Assembly: GCF_026914265.1 (NCBI RefSeq)
Contig: NC_069129.1
Span: 26,395,650 to 26,459,649, forward strand
Direction of reading: 5' to 3'
Source: Mya arenaria
Taxonomy: Eukaryota > Mollusca > Bivalvia > Myida > Myidae
DNA: 64,000 bases
Position numbers and translations under genes: made by a program. The notes beneath the pieces are model-generated. The model did no database searches. It was not told the origin of the DNA and was given only the letters and a program-made list of their open reading frames with translations. Position 1 is the stretch's first letter; each line of letters begins with the position of its first letter. Positions 1-9,711 of the stretch are shown piece after piece.

Positions 1-220
1 AAATTCAGCCCTATTTCCATGCGGTACTTTATGTTAACTTTCACTGATTATATGTAAATCATAATATCAGTATATTACAAAAATGTTAACACGGATACAC
101 GATAATTATACATCCATTTTTCTCACAAATATTAGATTTGCACTGTGTAAAAAGTATGACCTCAGGTCTGACGAATGACTGATATTTTTGAAAACTTTAC
201 ACATGTCAGGCATCGAACGA

Positions 221-280
221 TGACGTCATCTACACGAGCAATCAAACTGCGTGTGCGTGTTAAATTTGTGTGGTATAAAA
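221..280 (+). promoter_or_regulatory. Possible internal promoter in intron 1: CRE palindrome and TATA box
   Basis: TGACGTCA at 221-228 is a perfect cAMP-response-element palindrome, and TATAAAA lies at 274-280, 46 bases downstream, about 360 bases before exon 2. Both are kept in the second unit. A transcript from here would lack exon 1. This is suggestive only. Confidence 0.25.
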
Positions 281-642
281 GTTCATGTAATAGTGTATTG
301 AATTTTTTTATCAACAGTCGTGACCCTTATTGGTTTAATACATAACGATACATATACAACAACCTTCAGTCGATCTATGTTTTATTTATTATGTCTTGCC
401 ATTACAGAACTATGGGATGTACTGCAATGTATCACCATTAATCGCAATTAATCAGTCCCGTGCTTTTATAATATGCATTCTATTGAATGCTAGTCTTTGA
501 AAAAAAATATATGATATTGTTTTACAATATTTTAACTTGTTTATATTCTATGTCCTAATTTTGTTTTAAGATTGACGTTTTGTTTGTCACCCTAACATTA
601 TGATGTAGAACTCGATAGTATTTTGTATCTTTTTTTTTTTAG

Positions 643-2518
643 CTCTGGTCTGGTGACGAACATGAGGAGTGTTGACGAGATTAAGACGATGTGGAGAAAC
701 GCAAAAGGACGAGGTTCGCTTAATACGCTTACTACGCTAAACTGTCTAACCCCGTTTGCTCTAACTCAGGAAAAATCGGGCTAGGTGGGATGTCTAACCT
801 TCAGAATATAAACATCGGTCCTTCATATCCAGTTCGATCAGCAATTCTGGCCAAAAGAGTTCGAGCCAACGGGGTGCGGCTGTATTTAAAAGTTGAATAA
901 TTATTCTTGTGTCGCCTGTACGTATGACTGACGGTCAGTCAAATATAAGGAACCGTTTGCCACAATGTATTATCTATAAAAAGGATAAAATTTACTTCAA
1001 TATGCTGTACTATGTGAAGAATCTACGTCAATTAATTTGCCTTTGCTTTTAAATCACCGCCGCACGTATTTTGTTAACCGCATGGTGATATTTACTATAA
1101 AGCATTGTAGCTGTACTGATACTTGAATTTTGCTTTCTGTTTTCAATGCATTTTCATACACGGACGTTATTTTATTCAGTAAAAGAAAAGGTAGATAAAA
1201 GTAAAATGACTGGTGCTGGTGTGATTGAGCCCCTAACAGCATGCGAAGAGTTCGTTAGCAACCACATGTACGCTAACAATCAGTGCCAGTTGCTAGGGAT
1301 TCCCGGAGGATCAGAAACAGGTGAGATTACTGAATTCGTACATATTTCGACTGTTGTGATTGTTCAATATGCATTATATTAACGTTACTCAATCGCCAAA
1401 ATTCAAAAACATGAGAAACATTAGAACGCTTTAAGGCCGTGCGTATTTGTGCGTAACGATCTGTAACTATAATGCACCAGTCAGTAACCACGGCCCCTCC
1501 AGGTCGGGGGAATAGCGGGGACTTTGACTTTCGGTACAGCCAACCCCAGGTAAAATCGCCACCCTGCGGGAACGAAGTGATGGTCAAATCCCCGCGAAAT
1601 GCCCCCGCACCCCAGGGAGCCTAAGTAAGGCAAATTCTCCGCTTTTTTTGCGCAAATACAAAACCACCGCATTCAACCGGCACTGCGGGGCCACATGAAA
1701 GGTAAAAACACGGCCCATTTCCCCGGCTGTCCCCGGACCTGGTGGGGGCGTGGTTACAATTGACTTGTGCATAATTGTTAAGAATAATATATTGATTATT
1801 AATATGTTAATTCTTTTTTTCAGCCACTTATGTTGCACAGTCATTACCAAGCGGCCAAGAGATAACCAGAGACGATGGTCTGATCGTGCTACACCTTGAC
1901 GACAACATGAACATGTAACTTATACTTTACACAATAAATTGACAACTAATTATGTTAACATTTGCGAAAGGGAATATTTACCGAACTGTTGTCTGAAAAT
2001 GACCGTATATCAGTAGTAGTATTGCAATGGAAGGTGATTATTGAAGAAGTACTAATTGACTTTATATGAAGAACATATTAGTTAAATTGTATGATGTGTA
2101 TACAAAGTTCCTTGATGCATATCAGTTACTGAATGTATGTTTTGTTTTAGCTCGGATATAATACAAACCCCAAGCCCAGTGCGAGATGAATAAGATTGTG
2201 ATCGTCAGGCGGCAGAAAAGAAGCCGATGTTAAAAGGTGGTAACTAAACCTTTATATAAAATCATCAATCTGTTTGAAGGCCTCATGACCGCAATTACAG
2301 ATAGCCTTTACATTCAATGAGCACTTTTTAGAACTTAAATGTTATAGATTAAAGGCATAACACATGTTTGTCAATAAATGAAAATCAAGAAATAACATAC
2401 TAAATATTTATTAACAGGGAATAAAAGCACACTGAAAAGGAAAGGAGAAAGAACGGAGGATTTGTACGATCTTGAGGAGCAGCGCTTGAACGCTGAATTA
2501 AAATCATTTAGGGCCTAA
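643..2518 (+). pseudogene. Myb/SANT-like DNA-binding protein, upstream tandem copy, exons 2-6, with a private premature stop
   Basis: Exons read from consensus splice sites: 643-713, 1180-1320, 1824-1914, 2151-2236 and 2418-2518; exon 1 lies left of the window. Exon 2 carries the end of the Myb/SANT-like domain (RSVDEIKTMWRNAK), exon 3 a linker ending LLGIPGGSETG, exon 6 a coiled coil. It is nearly identical to the gene at 3252-6614, but codon 2191-2193 in exon 5 is TAA where the other copy has CAA. This stop removes the rest of exon 5 and the coiled coil. The second stop, TAA at 2516-2518, is shared with the other copy. This copy is probably non-functional, or makes a truncated DNA-binding protein. 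Confidence 0.75.
1470..1774. mobile_element. GC-rich MITE in intron 3 of Myb/SANT copy 1
   Basis: About 305 bp bounded by imperfect terminal inverted repeats, TAATGCACCAGTCAGT at the left and ACTTGTGCATA at the right, each next to a CCACG/CGTGG block. The interior is C/G-rich, unlike the AT-rich intron around it. A related shorter copy lies at 49837-49992. Confidence 0.65.
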
Positions 2519-3014
2519 GAGAGGTATTGGACGGAAAATAACAAAAGGGAGGCAGCAGTTCATGAACTTAACATTGAACTTTTGAAGAGAAGAGTCGAAA
2601 ACGAAAACTATACTTAAAATATATTTAAATGAATGTAAAAATCCCAACATCATCTTAAGAACCAATTCTTCGTATTTGTCATTTTAAGCTCGACTTTTCG
2701 AAGAATAAGGAGGGCTATACAACTCGCCCAACGTCTGCGTCCGGTTAACGTTTTAGGGCAATTTGGGCTTTTCACTATAAATCGAATAGCCTTCATCTAA
2801 TTGACTTAATACTTCACACAGTTGTTCATGTCCGTTACAGGATGAGGTAAGGTTACTCCATATTATCCTTTATACAAATTATGGCCCCTGATTGATTATG
2901 GAACTTATGTTAAAGCAACTGTGCACCAGATGATTAATTTGCAAGAAAAAAGGAAATTGTCGAAACTGACAAAAACTTGGAATTAATGTGTACAATTAAT
3001 TGAAAATAACTAAC

Positions 3015-3045
3015 CGGCCCCAATTTCTCGAAAATTCTTAAGTAC
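3015..3045 (+). mobile_element. Single MITE terminus at the start of the duplicated unit
   Basis: The sequence from 3015 contains CCCCAATTTCTCGAAAATTC, matching the terminal repeat of the MITE at 45690-45945. I see no opposite end within 1 kb, so it is one arm only. It lies exactly at the tandem duplication junction. Confidence 0.5.
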
Positions 3046-3251
3046 GTTAACTCAATAACATATTCAGTAAAAATAACGCTCTCAGCTGAGTAGGTTAGCT
3101 AAATTCCATTTCTTGAACGTGCTCAATAAGCTACTCAACTGAGTAAAAATAACGCGATTATCTTTTCGGTCATTTCGGTTAAAAGAGAGCTCTTCGGTAA
3201 AAAAGGTAAGAAAGTATAAAGTTCGGGAAAATCTGACAACAGACGATAGCA

Positions 3252-6200
3252 ATGAAAAAATCTTGCACAATGGACAATGGAAGCAAAAGAGCTCCCAACT
3301 GGACAGAAGCAGAGAAAAGCTACTGCCTCGAGCTGATATCAGTCGAGTCTGATGTACTGTTCGGAACATTTCGAGGGGCCACACAAGGTGGCAAGCTAAA
3401 AAAAACAGCCTGGGAAGGCGTTTGTAAAAAGCTTAATGCGTAAGACACAGCCCTTTTGTTCACATTTTTTTATCAAACATGCATTATTACAGTAATTAAA
3501 TAACTATACGATACAATAAACATGTTTATACAATAATTTATTATTTTGTCATATGATTTATTAAACGGTAAACAATACGGGCATGAATTTCAAACTTTTG
3601 AAAGAATCTTACCGCAAAGAATCTAGTGCCTTCTATCTTTCATTGGCTGCAACTGTATCATTTTTATTTAATTGTTAAGTCCTGGTTCACATATTTTATG
3701 TAACGTGTAAAGTTTAGTCCACCTGGTCCTTTGACGTTTATTATTTATTGTGCCAGACTCGAGACAGGGATACAGAAGAAATGTCAAAATAATAAAAAAT
3801 ATCCCTGATCGCTCTCGATTATTGTGGCTATTGTAAATTTAGCTTCGATCATTGTGAAATATGCTAAAAGAATCCCGTAAAAATTGAACACACCGTTGAA
3901 CACAGTTGTGTCTATTTTTATCAAGACACCTTCAGCATGATTTGTTTTCACTTCCTTTTTCTAAGTGTTTGTCGATGTAAGCTTTTATGTATGAGAAATT
4001 GGTTTCTTTCCATTGTCTGTAAAATCACATGTTAAATGTACTGGAATAACAGCAACTATTGTATTAACTGAACCAAATCTGAGAAAGTAGATATGGAAAT
4101 TCAGCCCTATTTCCATGCGGTACTTTATGTTAACTTTCACTGATTATATGTAAATCATAATATCAGTATATTACAAAAATGTTAACACGGATACACGATA
4201 ATTATACATCCATTTTTCTCACAAATATTAGATTTGCACTGTGTAAAAAGTATGACCTCAGGTCTGACGAATGACTGATATTTTTGAAAACTTTACACAT
4301 GTCAGGCATCGAACGATGACGTCATCTACACGAGCAATCAAACTGCGTGTGCGTGTTAAATTTGTGTGGTATAAAAGTTCATGTAATAGTGTATTGAATT
4401 TTTTTATCAACAGTCGTGACCCTTATTGGTTTAATACATAACGATACATATACAACAACCTTCAGTCGATCTATGTTTTATTTATTATGTCTTGCCATTA
4501 CAGAACTATGGGATGTACTGCAATGTATCACCATTAATCGCAATTAATCAGTCCCGTGCTTTTATAATATGCATTCTATTGAATGCTAGTCTTTGAAAAA
4601 AAATATATGATATTGTTTTACAATATTTTAACTTGTTTATATTCTATGTCCTAATTTTGTTTTAAGATTGACGTTTTGTTTGTCACCCTAACATTATGAT
4701 GTAGAACTCGATAGTATTTTGTATCTTTTTTTTTTTAGCTCTGGTCTGGTGACGAACATGAGGAGTGTTGACGAGATTAAGACGATGTGGAGAAACGCAA
4801 AAGGACGAGGTTCGCTTAATACGCTTACTACGCTAAACTGTCTAACCCCGTTTGCTCTAACTCAGGAAAAATCGGGCTAGGTGGGATGTCTAACCTTCAG
4901 AATATAAACATCGGTCCTTCATATCCAGTTCGATCAGCAATTCTGGCCAAAAGAGTTCGAGCCAACGGGGTGCGGCTGTATTTAAAAGTTGAATAATTAT
5001 TCTTGTGTCGCCTGTACGTATGACTGACGGTCAGTCAAATATAAGGAACCGTTTGCCACAATGTATTATCTATAAAAAAAGATAAAATTTACTTCAATAT
5101 GCTGTACTATGTGAAGAATCTACGTCAATTAATTTGCCTTTGCTTTTAAATCACCGCCGCACGTATTTTGTTAACCGCATGGTGATATTTACTATAAAGC
5201 ATTGTAGCTGTACTGATACTTGAATTTTGCTTTCTGTTTTCAATGCATTTTCATACACGGACGTTATTTTATTCAGTAAAAGAAAAGGTAGATAAAAGTA
5301 AAATGACTGGTGCTGGTGTGATTGAGCCCCTAACAGCATGCGAAGAGTTCGTTAGCAACCACATGTACGCTAACAATCAGTGCCAGTTGCTAGGGATTCC
5401 CGGAGGATCAGAAACAGGTGAGATTACTGAATTCGTACATATTTCGACTGTTGTGATTGTTCAATATGCATTATATTAACGTTACTCAATCGCCAAAATT
5501 CAAAACATGAGAAACATTAGAACGCTTTAATGCCGTGCGTATTTGTGCGTAACGATCTGTAACTATAATGCATCAGTCAGTAACCACGGCCCCTCCAGGT
5601 CGGGGGAATAGCGGGGACTTTGACTTTCGGTCCAGCCAACCCCAGGTAAAATCGCCACCCTACGGGAACGAAGTGATGGTCAAATCCCCGCGAAATGCCC
5701 CCGCACCCCAGGGAGCCTAAGTAAGGCAAATTCTCCGCTTTTTTTGCGCAAATACAAAACCACCGCATTCAACCGGCACTGCGGGGCCACATGAAAGGTA
5801 AAAACACGGCCCATTTCCCCGGCTGTCCCCGGACCTGGTGGGGGCGTGGTTACAATTGACTTGTGCATAATTGTTAAGAATAATATATTGATTATTAATA
5901 TGTTAATTCTTTTTTTCAGCCACTTATGTTGCACAGTCATTACCAAGCGGCCAAGAGATTACCAGAGACGATGGTCTGATCGTGCTACACCTTGACGACA
6001 ACATGAACATGTAACTTATACTTTACACAATAAACTGACAACTAATTATGTTAACATTTGCGAAAGGGAATATTTACCGAACTGTTGTCTGAAAATGACC
6101 GTATATCAGTAGTAGTATTGCAATGGAAGGTGATTATTGAAGAAGTACTAATTGACTTTATATGAAGAACATATTAGTTAAATTGTATGATGTGTATACA

Positions 6201-6614
6201 AAGTTCCTTGATGCATATCAGTTACTGAATGTATGTTTTGTTTTAGCTCGGATATAATACAAACCCCAAGCCCAGTGCGAGATGAACAAGATTGTGATCG
6301 TCAGGCGGCAGAAAAGAAGCCGATGTTAAAAGGTGGTAACTAAACCTTTATATAAAATCATCAATCTGTTTGAAGGCCTCATGACCGCAATTACAGATAG
6401 CCTTTACATTCAATGAGCACATTTTAGAACTTAAATGTTATAGATTAAAGGCATAACACATGTTTGTCAATAAATGAAAATCAAGAAATAACATACTACA
6501 TATTTCTTAACAGGGAATAAAAGCACACTGAAAAGGAAAGGAGAAAGAACGGAGGATTTGTACGAACTTGAGGAGCAGCGCTTGAACGCTGAATTAAAAT
6601 CATTTAGGGCCTAA
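3252..6614 (+). CDS. Myb/SANT-like DNA-binding domain protein (six exons)
   Basis: Exons 3252-3439, 4739-4809, 5277-5417, 5920-6010, 6247-6332 and 6514-6614 join in frame to 225 codons plus a stop; every junction has GT/AG ends and matching phase. Exon 1 from ATG 3252 has the domain start (NWTEAEKSYCLELI, then KTAWEGVCKKLNA); exon 2 completes it with RSVDEIKTMWRNAK. The end is a charged coiled coil (LYELEEQRLNAELKSF). The family binds DNA and includes NAIF1-type partners of HARBI1 and the second protein of PIF/Harbinger transposons; a role here is inferred. The reading frame stops at TAA 6612-6614, but 32 more in-frame codons (ERYWTEKNKREAAVHELNIE onward) follow to TAA 6711-6713, so a CAA-to-TAA change has probably cut off the last helix. 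The exon 5 donor could also be 3 bases further on, in frame. Confidence 0.82.
4317..4376 (+). promoter_or_regulatory. Possible internal promoter in intron 1, second copy
   Basis: Same CRE (4317-4324) and TATAAAA (4370-4376) pair as in the first unit, unchanged, upstream of exon 2 at 4739. Because the units are so alike, conservation between them is weak evidence of function. Confidence 0.25.
5566..5869. mobile_element. GC-rich MITE in intron 3 of Myb/SANT copy 2
   Basis: The counterpart of the MITE at 1470-1774, carried along by the tandem duplication, with a few substitutions. Confidence 0.65.
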
Positions 6615-7171
6615 GAGAGGTATTGGACGGAAAAGAACAAAAGGGAGGCAGCAGTTCATGAACTTAACATTGAACTTTTGAAGAGAAGAGTCGAAAACGA
6701 AAACTATACTTAAAATATATTTAAATGAATGTAAAAATCCCAACATCATCTTAAGAACCAATTCTTCGTATTTGTCATTTTTAGCTCGACTTTTCGAAGA
6801 ATAAGGAGGGCTATACAACTCGCCCAACGTCTGCGTCCGGTTAACGTTTTAGGGCAATTTGGGCTTTTCACTATAAATCGAATAGCCTTCATCTAATTGA
6901 CTTAATACTTCACACAGTTGTTCATGTCCGTTACAGGATGAGGTAAGGTTACTCCATATTATCCTTTATACAAATTATGGCCCCTGATTGATTATGGAAC
7001 TTATGTTAAAGCAACTGTGCACCAGATGATTAATTTGCAAGAAAAAAGGAAATTGTCGAAAACTGACAAAAACTTGGAATTAATGTGTACAATTAATTGA
7101 AAATAACTAACTGAAGTACCACATAGTTTACAATTTATTTAGGTTTAACAGTTTTTCGTATTTTTCCATTA

Positions 7172-7934
7172 AACAAGAGGGCCCTGAATGCCCTGTATCG
7201 CTCACCTGGTCCAATTCAATTACCTTGCTGTAGTAAGTACATTCCGATCAGATTTCATATAGACATAGTAGAACTATGGCCTCAAAAGTTCTTTAACAAT
7301 ATTTGACTTGACTTTGTGACCTTGTTTTTGAACTCATGTTACCATGTTTCAAACTTGACATAGACTTCATAAACACAAACATTCAGACATAGTTTCATGG
7401 TGATCAAATAGAGAATGTAACCTCTACAGTGTTTACAAAGTTTTTTCTATAATTTGACCTAGTGGCCTGATTTTTGACCTCTGATTACACAAGTTTCATG
7501 AGCATAATTATCGTTAACATGTTAACATGAGGATACATTTATAAATGTGACCTCTAGAGTTTTAGCAAGCTTTTCCTTCAATTTGACCTAGTTTTTGGAT
7601 CCACATGACCCAGATTTAAACTTGACCTAGGGATTATTGATATTAACATTCTGTCCAAGCTTCTTAAAGATATGGTCATAAATAAACCTCTATAGTGTTA
7701 ATAGGCTTTTCATTTAATTTGACCAGGTGACCTAGTTTTTAACTCCAAATGAACCAATATCGAACTCATCCAACATTTTATTGCGGGTAACATTCTGACC
7801 AAGTTTCATTAAGATTGTGTCCAAATTGTGACCTCTAGAGGGTTAACAGTCAAATTGTTGACGACGGACGACCACGGACTCAGGGCGATCACAATAGCTC
7901 ACCTTGAAGCACTTCGTGCTCAAGTGAGCTAAAA
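7172..7934 (+). mobile_element. Pearl-like element A (non-autonomous, tandem core)
   Basis: Starts AACAAGAG followed by the hairpin GGGCCCTGAATGCCC and a CTGTATCGCTCACCT head. The core has four or five diverged ~145-bp units, each with a TTTGACCTAGT block. An impure ACGG stretch (about 7858-7880) is followed by a 3' hairpin at 7896-7930 (AGCTCACCTTGAAGCAC / GTGCTCAAGTGAGCT) and then AAAA. No coding capacity is seen. The order head hairpin, repeats, ACGG microsatellite, tail hairpin fits the bivalve pearl elements; kinship to Helentron-type rolling-circle elements is inferred. Confidence 0.75.
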
Positions 7935-8741
7935 ATATTACTGGGTATGTCTACCTAAGTATTTGATTGCCCTTTTAAAAAAAATATATGCATATTAAAG
8001 TACATCAATTGTTCACCATGTTAAGGTCAATGAATCTACCATGTGAAGTTAAATGAATCTACCATGTTAAGATAAATGAATAACACTACTTTAAACTAAA
8101 ACATAAAGGAAATTTACAGACAATGGAGGTCTAACATGTTCTTCACAATAACATAACAGGAAATAGAACTTGACATGTATTTCATCTGTTTTTCAATAAC
8201 ATAACATAAAATAGAAATGGACATGTATTTCATCTGTTTTTTTAAGTGCCATATTTCAAATATATTGATTGTCACATTTGCAAAAGGTACACTATGTAAA
8301 AGGATGATATGTACAGTTAATTCATGTGATAAAAGTTATATGACGTTATGAAAGTCTTTATGACCACATCTGCATATATACTTATGTGTTATTTGTTTTG
8401 TTGTTTAATATCAGGTAGTTTAAAGAGAGTTATTACAGAAATAAAGATTTTTAAACAAAATGCATTTTTTTTTTACAAAAGTATCAAGGATATGGGCTTT
8501 ATGCATGAAACACCATTGGAACAGAAATATTTGATATGTCTCAAAAGACTAGCAATGGAAATATCACACTCGGAAGTAGCAAATGATCATCAGAGGAGCA
8601 AAAAACATTAAGAGAAAATGCAATTTCTCTTAAACTATCAGCATTCCAATTGAAAATTAGACATGTATATAATGATATCAAATGAACCTCAAACAGGGAT
8701 TGACAACCAGAGTTGGTGGAAAACATTTCGAAGCAATTATT
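7935..8741. other. AT-rich spacer without a recognised gene
   Basis: Holds short local duplications, such as repeated ATGAATCTACCATGT phrases near 8030-8060 and two similar ~65-bp stretches around 8150-8250. An open frame of 87 codons at 8348-8611 has no recognisable motif. Confidence 0.6.
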
Positions 8742-8815
8742 AACAAGAGCTGTCACAGAGACAGCGCGTTCGACTACTCCGTCGCTTTTATGTGTAAGGA
8801 TTGAAAAGTTTTGGT
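8742..8815 (+). mobile_element. Head of another ACAAGAG-type repeat
   Basis: AACAAGAG followed at once by a perfect hairpin, CTGTCACAGAGACAG (8750-8764), and then GCGTTCGACTACTCCGTCGC. It is the same design as the heads of elements A, B, D and F but with a different hairpin. No tandem core or 3' tail is clear downstream, so the end is unknown and it may be truncated. Confidence 0.5.
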
Positions 8816-9150
8816 GAAACATGCATGGATCACTTTAAATTGGATTAGAGTGATGCCAAACTTAATGCAAACTATAGTTATTTTACTTGTTTTTTAGTAA
8901 ATTGGATGGTTTAGTACCATTGTATAAAATCTCAATGCAACACGATACATCAAGTAGTTGCTGAGATATCAACCTATGTGTGCCTACATGCAACACTTTT
9001 ACCAGAATTTCAAAGTCAAATAATAAAGGCCCATTTGCACTATACTCAAATAAGTGTTATCTTACTTCATTAATTTGGTAAGTTATATAAATGGGAATAC
9101 ATATCCAAAGTTTCAATGCAGTAAATGATGTAGTTACTAGAGATAATGGC

Positions 9151-9515
9151 TTAAAGCTGCACTCTCACAGGTTGAACGTTTTGACGACTTTTTTTTATTT
9201 TTTGTCATGGAACAAGCTAATTTTTGAGAAAATCCATGTAAACCATTTATATAAGACTGCTGACAAAAAATCAGATGGCAGATTGTTATATAAAGTTCAA
9301 AAATTGATATTTTATGCATTTTCCTTATACTGTTAGTAACAGTTTAAGCAATAAAACATTAATTTTGGTATGGAAATATGAAAATCTACGATCAGATTTT
9401 TTGTCAGCAATCTTATATCATTGGTTTGCAAATATTTACGCCAAAATTTGCTCTTTCCAAGACACAAAATAAAAAAAGTTGCAAAAATGGTATATCTGTG
9501 AGAGTGCAGCTTTAA
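9151..9515. mobile_element. Fold-back MITE, TTAA-flanked (family 1, copy 1)
   Basis: Terminal repeats TTAAAGCTGCACTCTCACAG (left) and its complement at the right end. The two halves are largely complementary throughout, so the element can fold into one long hairpin. TTAA at each end fits a TTAA target. Second copy at 10717-11218, decayed copy near 55537-55715. Confidence 0.85.
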
Positions 9516-9711
9516 ATGTTCATACCAGTATATGCAAAATCTTAAACAAGATGTCCAGCCGACGCTGCTGCCGACATAACGCAGAGTAGTATAGTTCTCC
9601 ATTCTTCATTCAGTTCAGCTAAAAACAAAATGATTCTTACTTTTTTCAAATACTCAAATACTGTCATAACAGTTACAGCACTTTTATGAAAAAGGAAACT
9701 GAACATATCAG

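Larger units (their letters stand above)
1..7111 (+). repeat. Tandem array of a ~4.1 kb gene-bearing unit (one partial, one complete copy)
   Basis: Bases 1-3014 recur at 4097-7111 in the same order and strand, about 99% identical by eye (some 15-20 substitutions and 1-base indels). The match stops at the same point in both: after 3014 copy 1 runs into the next unit, after 7111 copy 2 runs into unrelated DNA. So the complete unit is about 3015-7111 and holds all six exons of the Myb/SANT-like gene; 1-3014 is the 3' part of the preceding unit, whose first exon lies left of the window. The unit starts with a MITE-like terminal sequence. The array may continue to the left. Confidence 0.93.

Noticed and set aside
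1481-1850. Minus-strand frames rich in Pro/Gly in the Myb/SANT intron
   Set aside because: They translate the GC-rich MITE and recur at 5577-5946 because of the tandem duplication.
1-7111. Long terminal repeats of a retroelement
   Set aside because: The 3 kb direct repeats contain introns, exons and a MITE of a cellular gene, with no LTR signals or polymerase between them: a tandem gene duplication.
8348-8611. 87-codon open frame as a gene
   Set aside because: AT-rich, no motif, no splice partners, not repeated.
9091-9602. Open frames on both strands around the first fold-back MITE
   Set aside because: They translate the MITE arms; similar peptides appear at the second copy.
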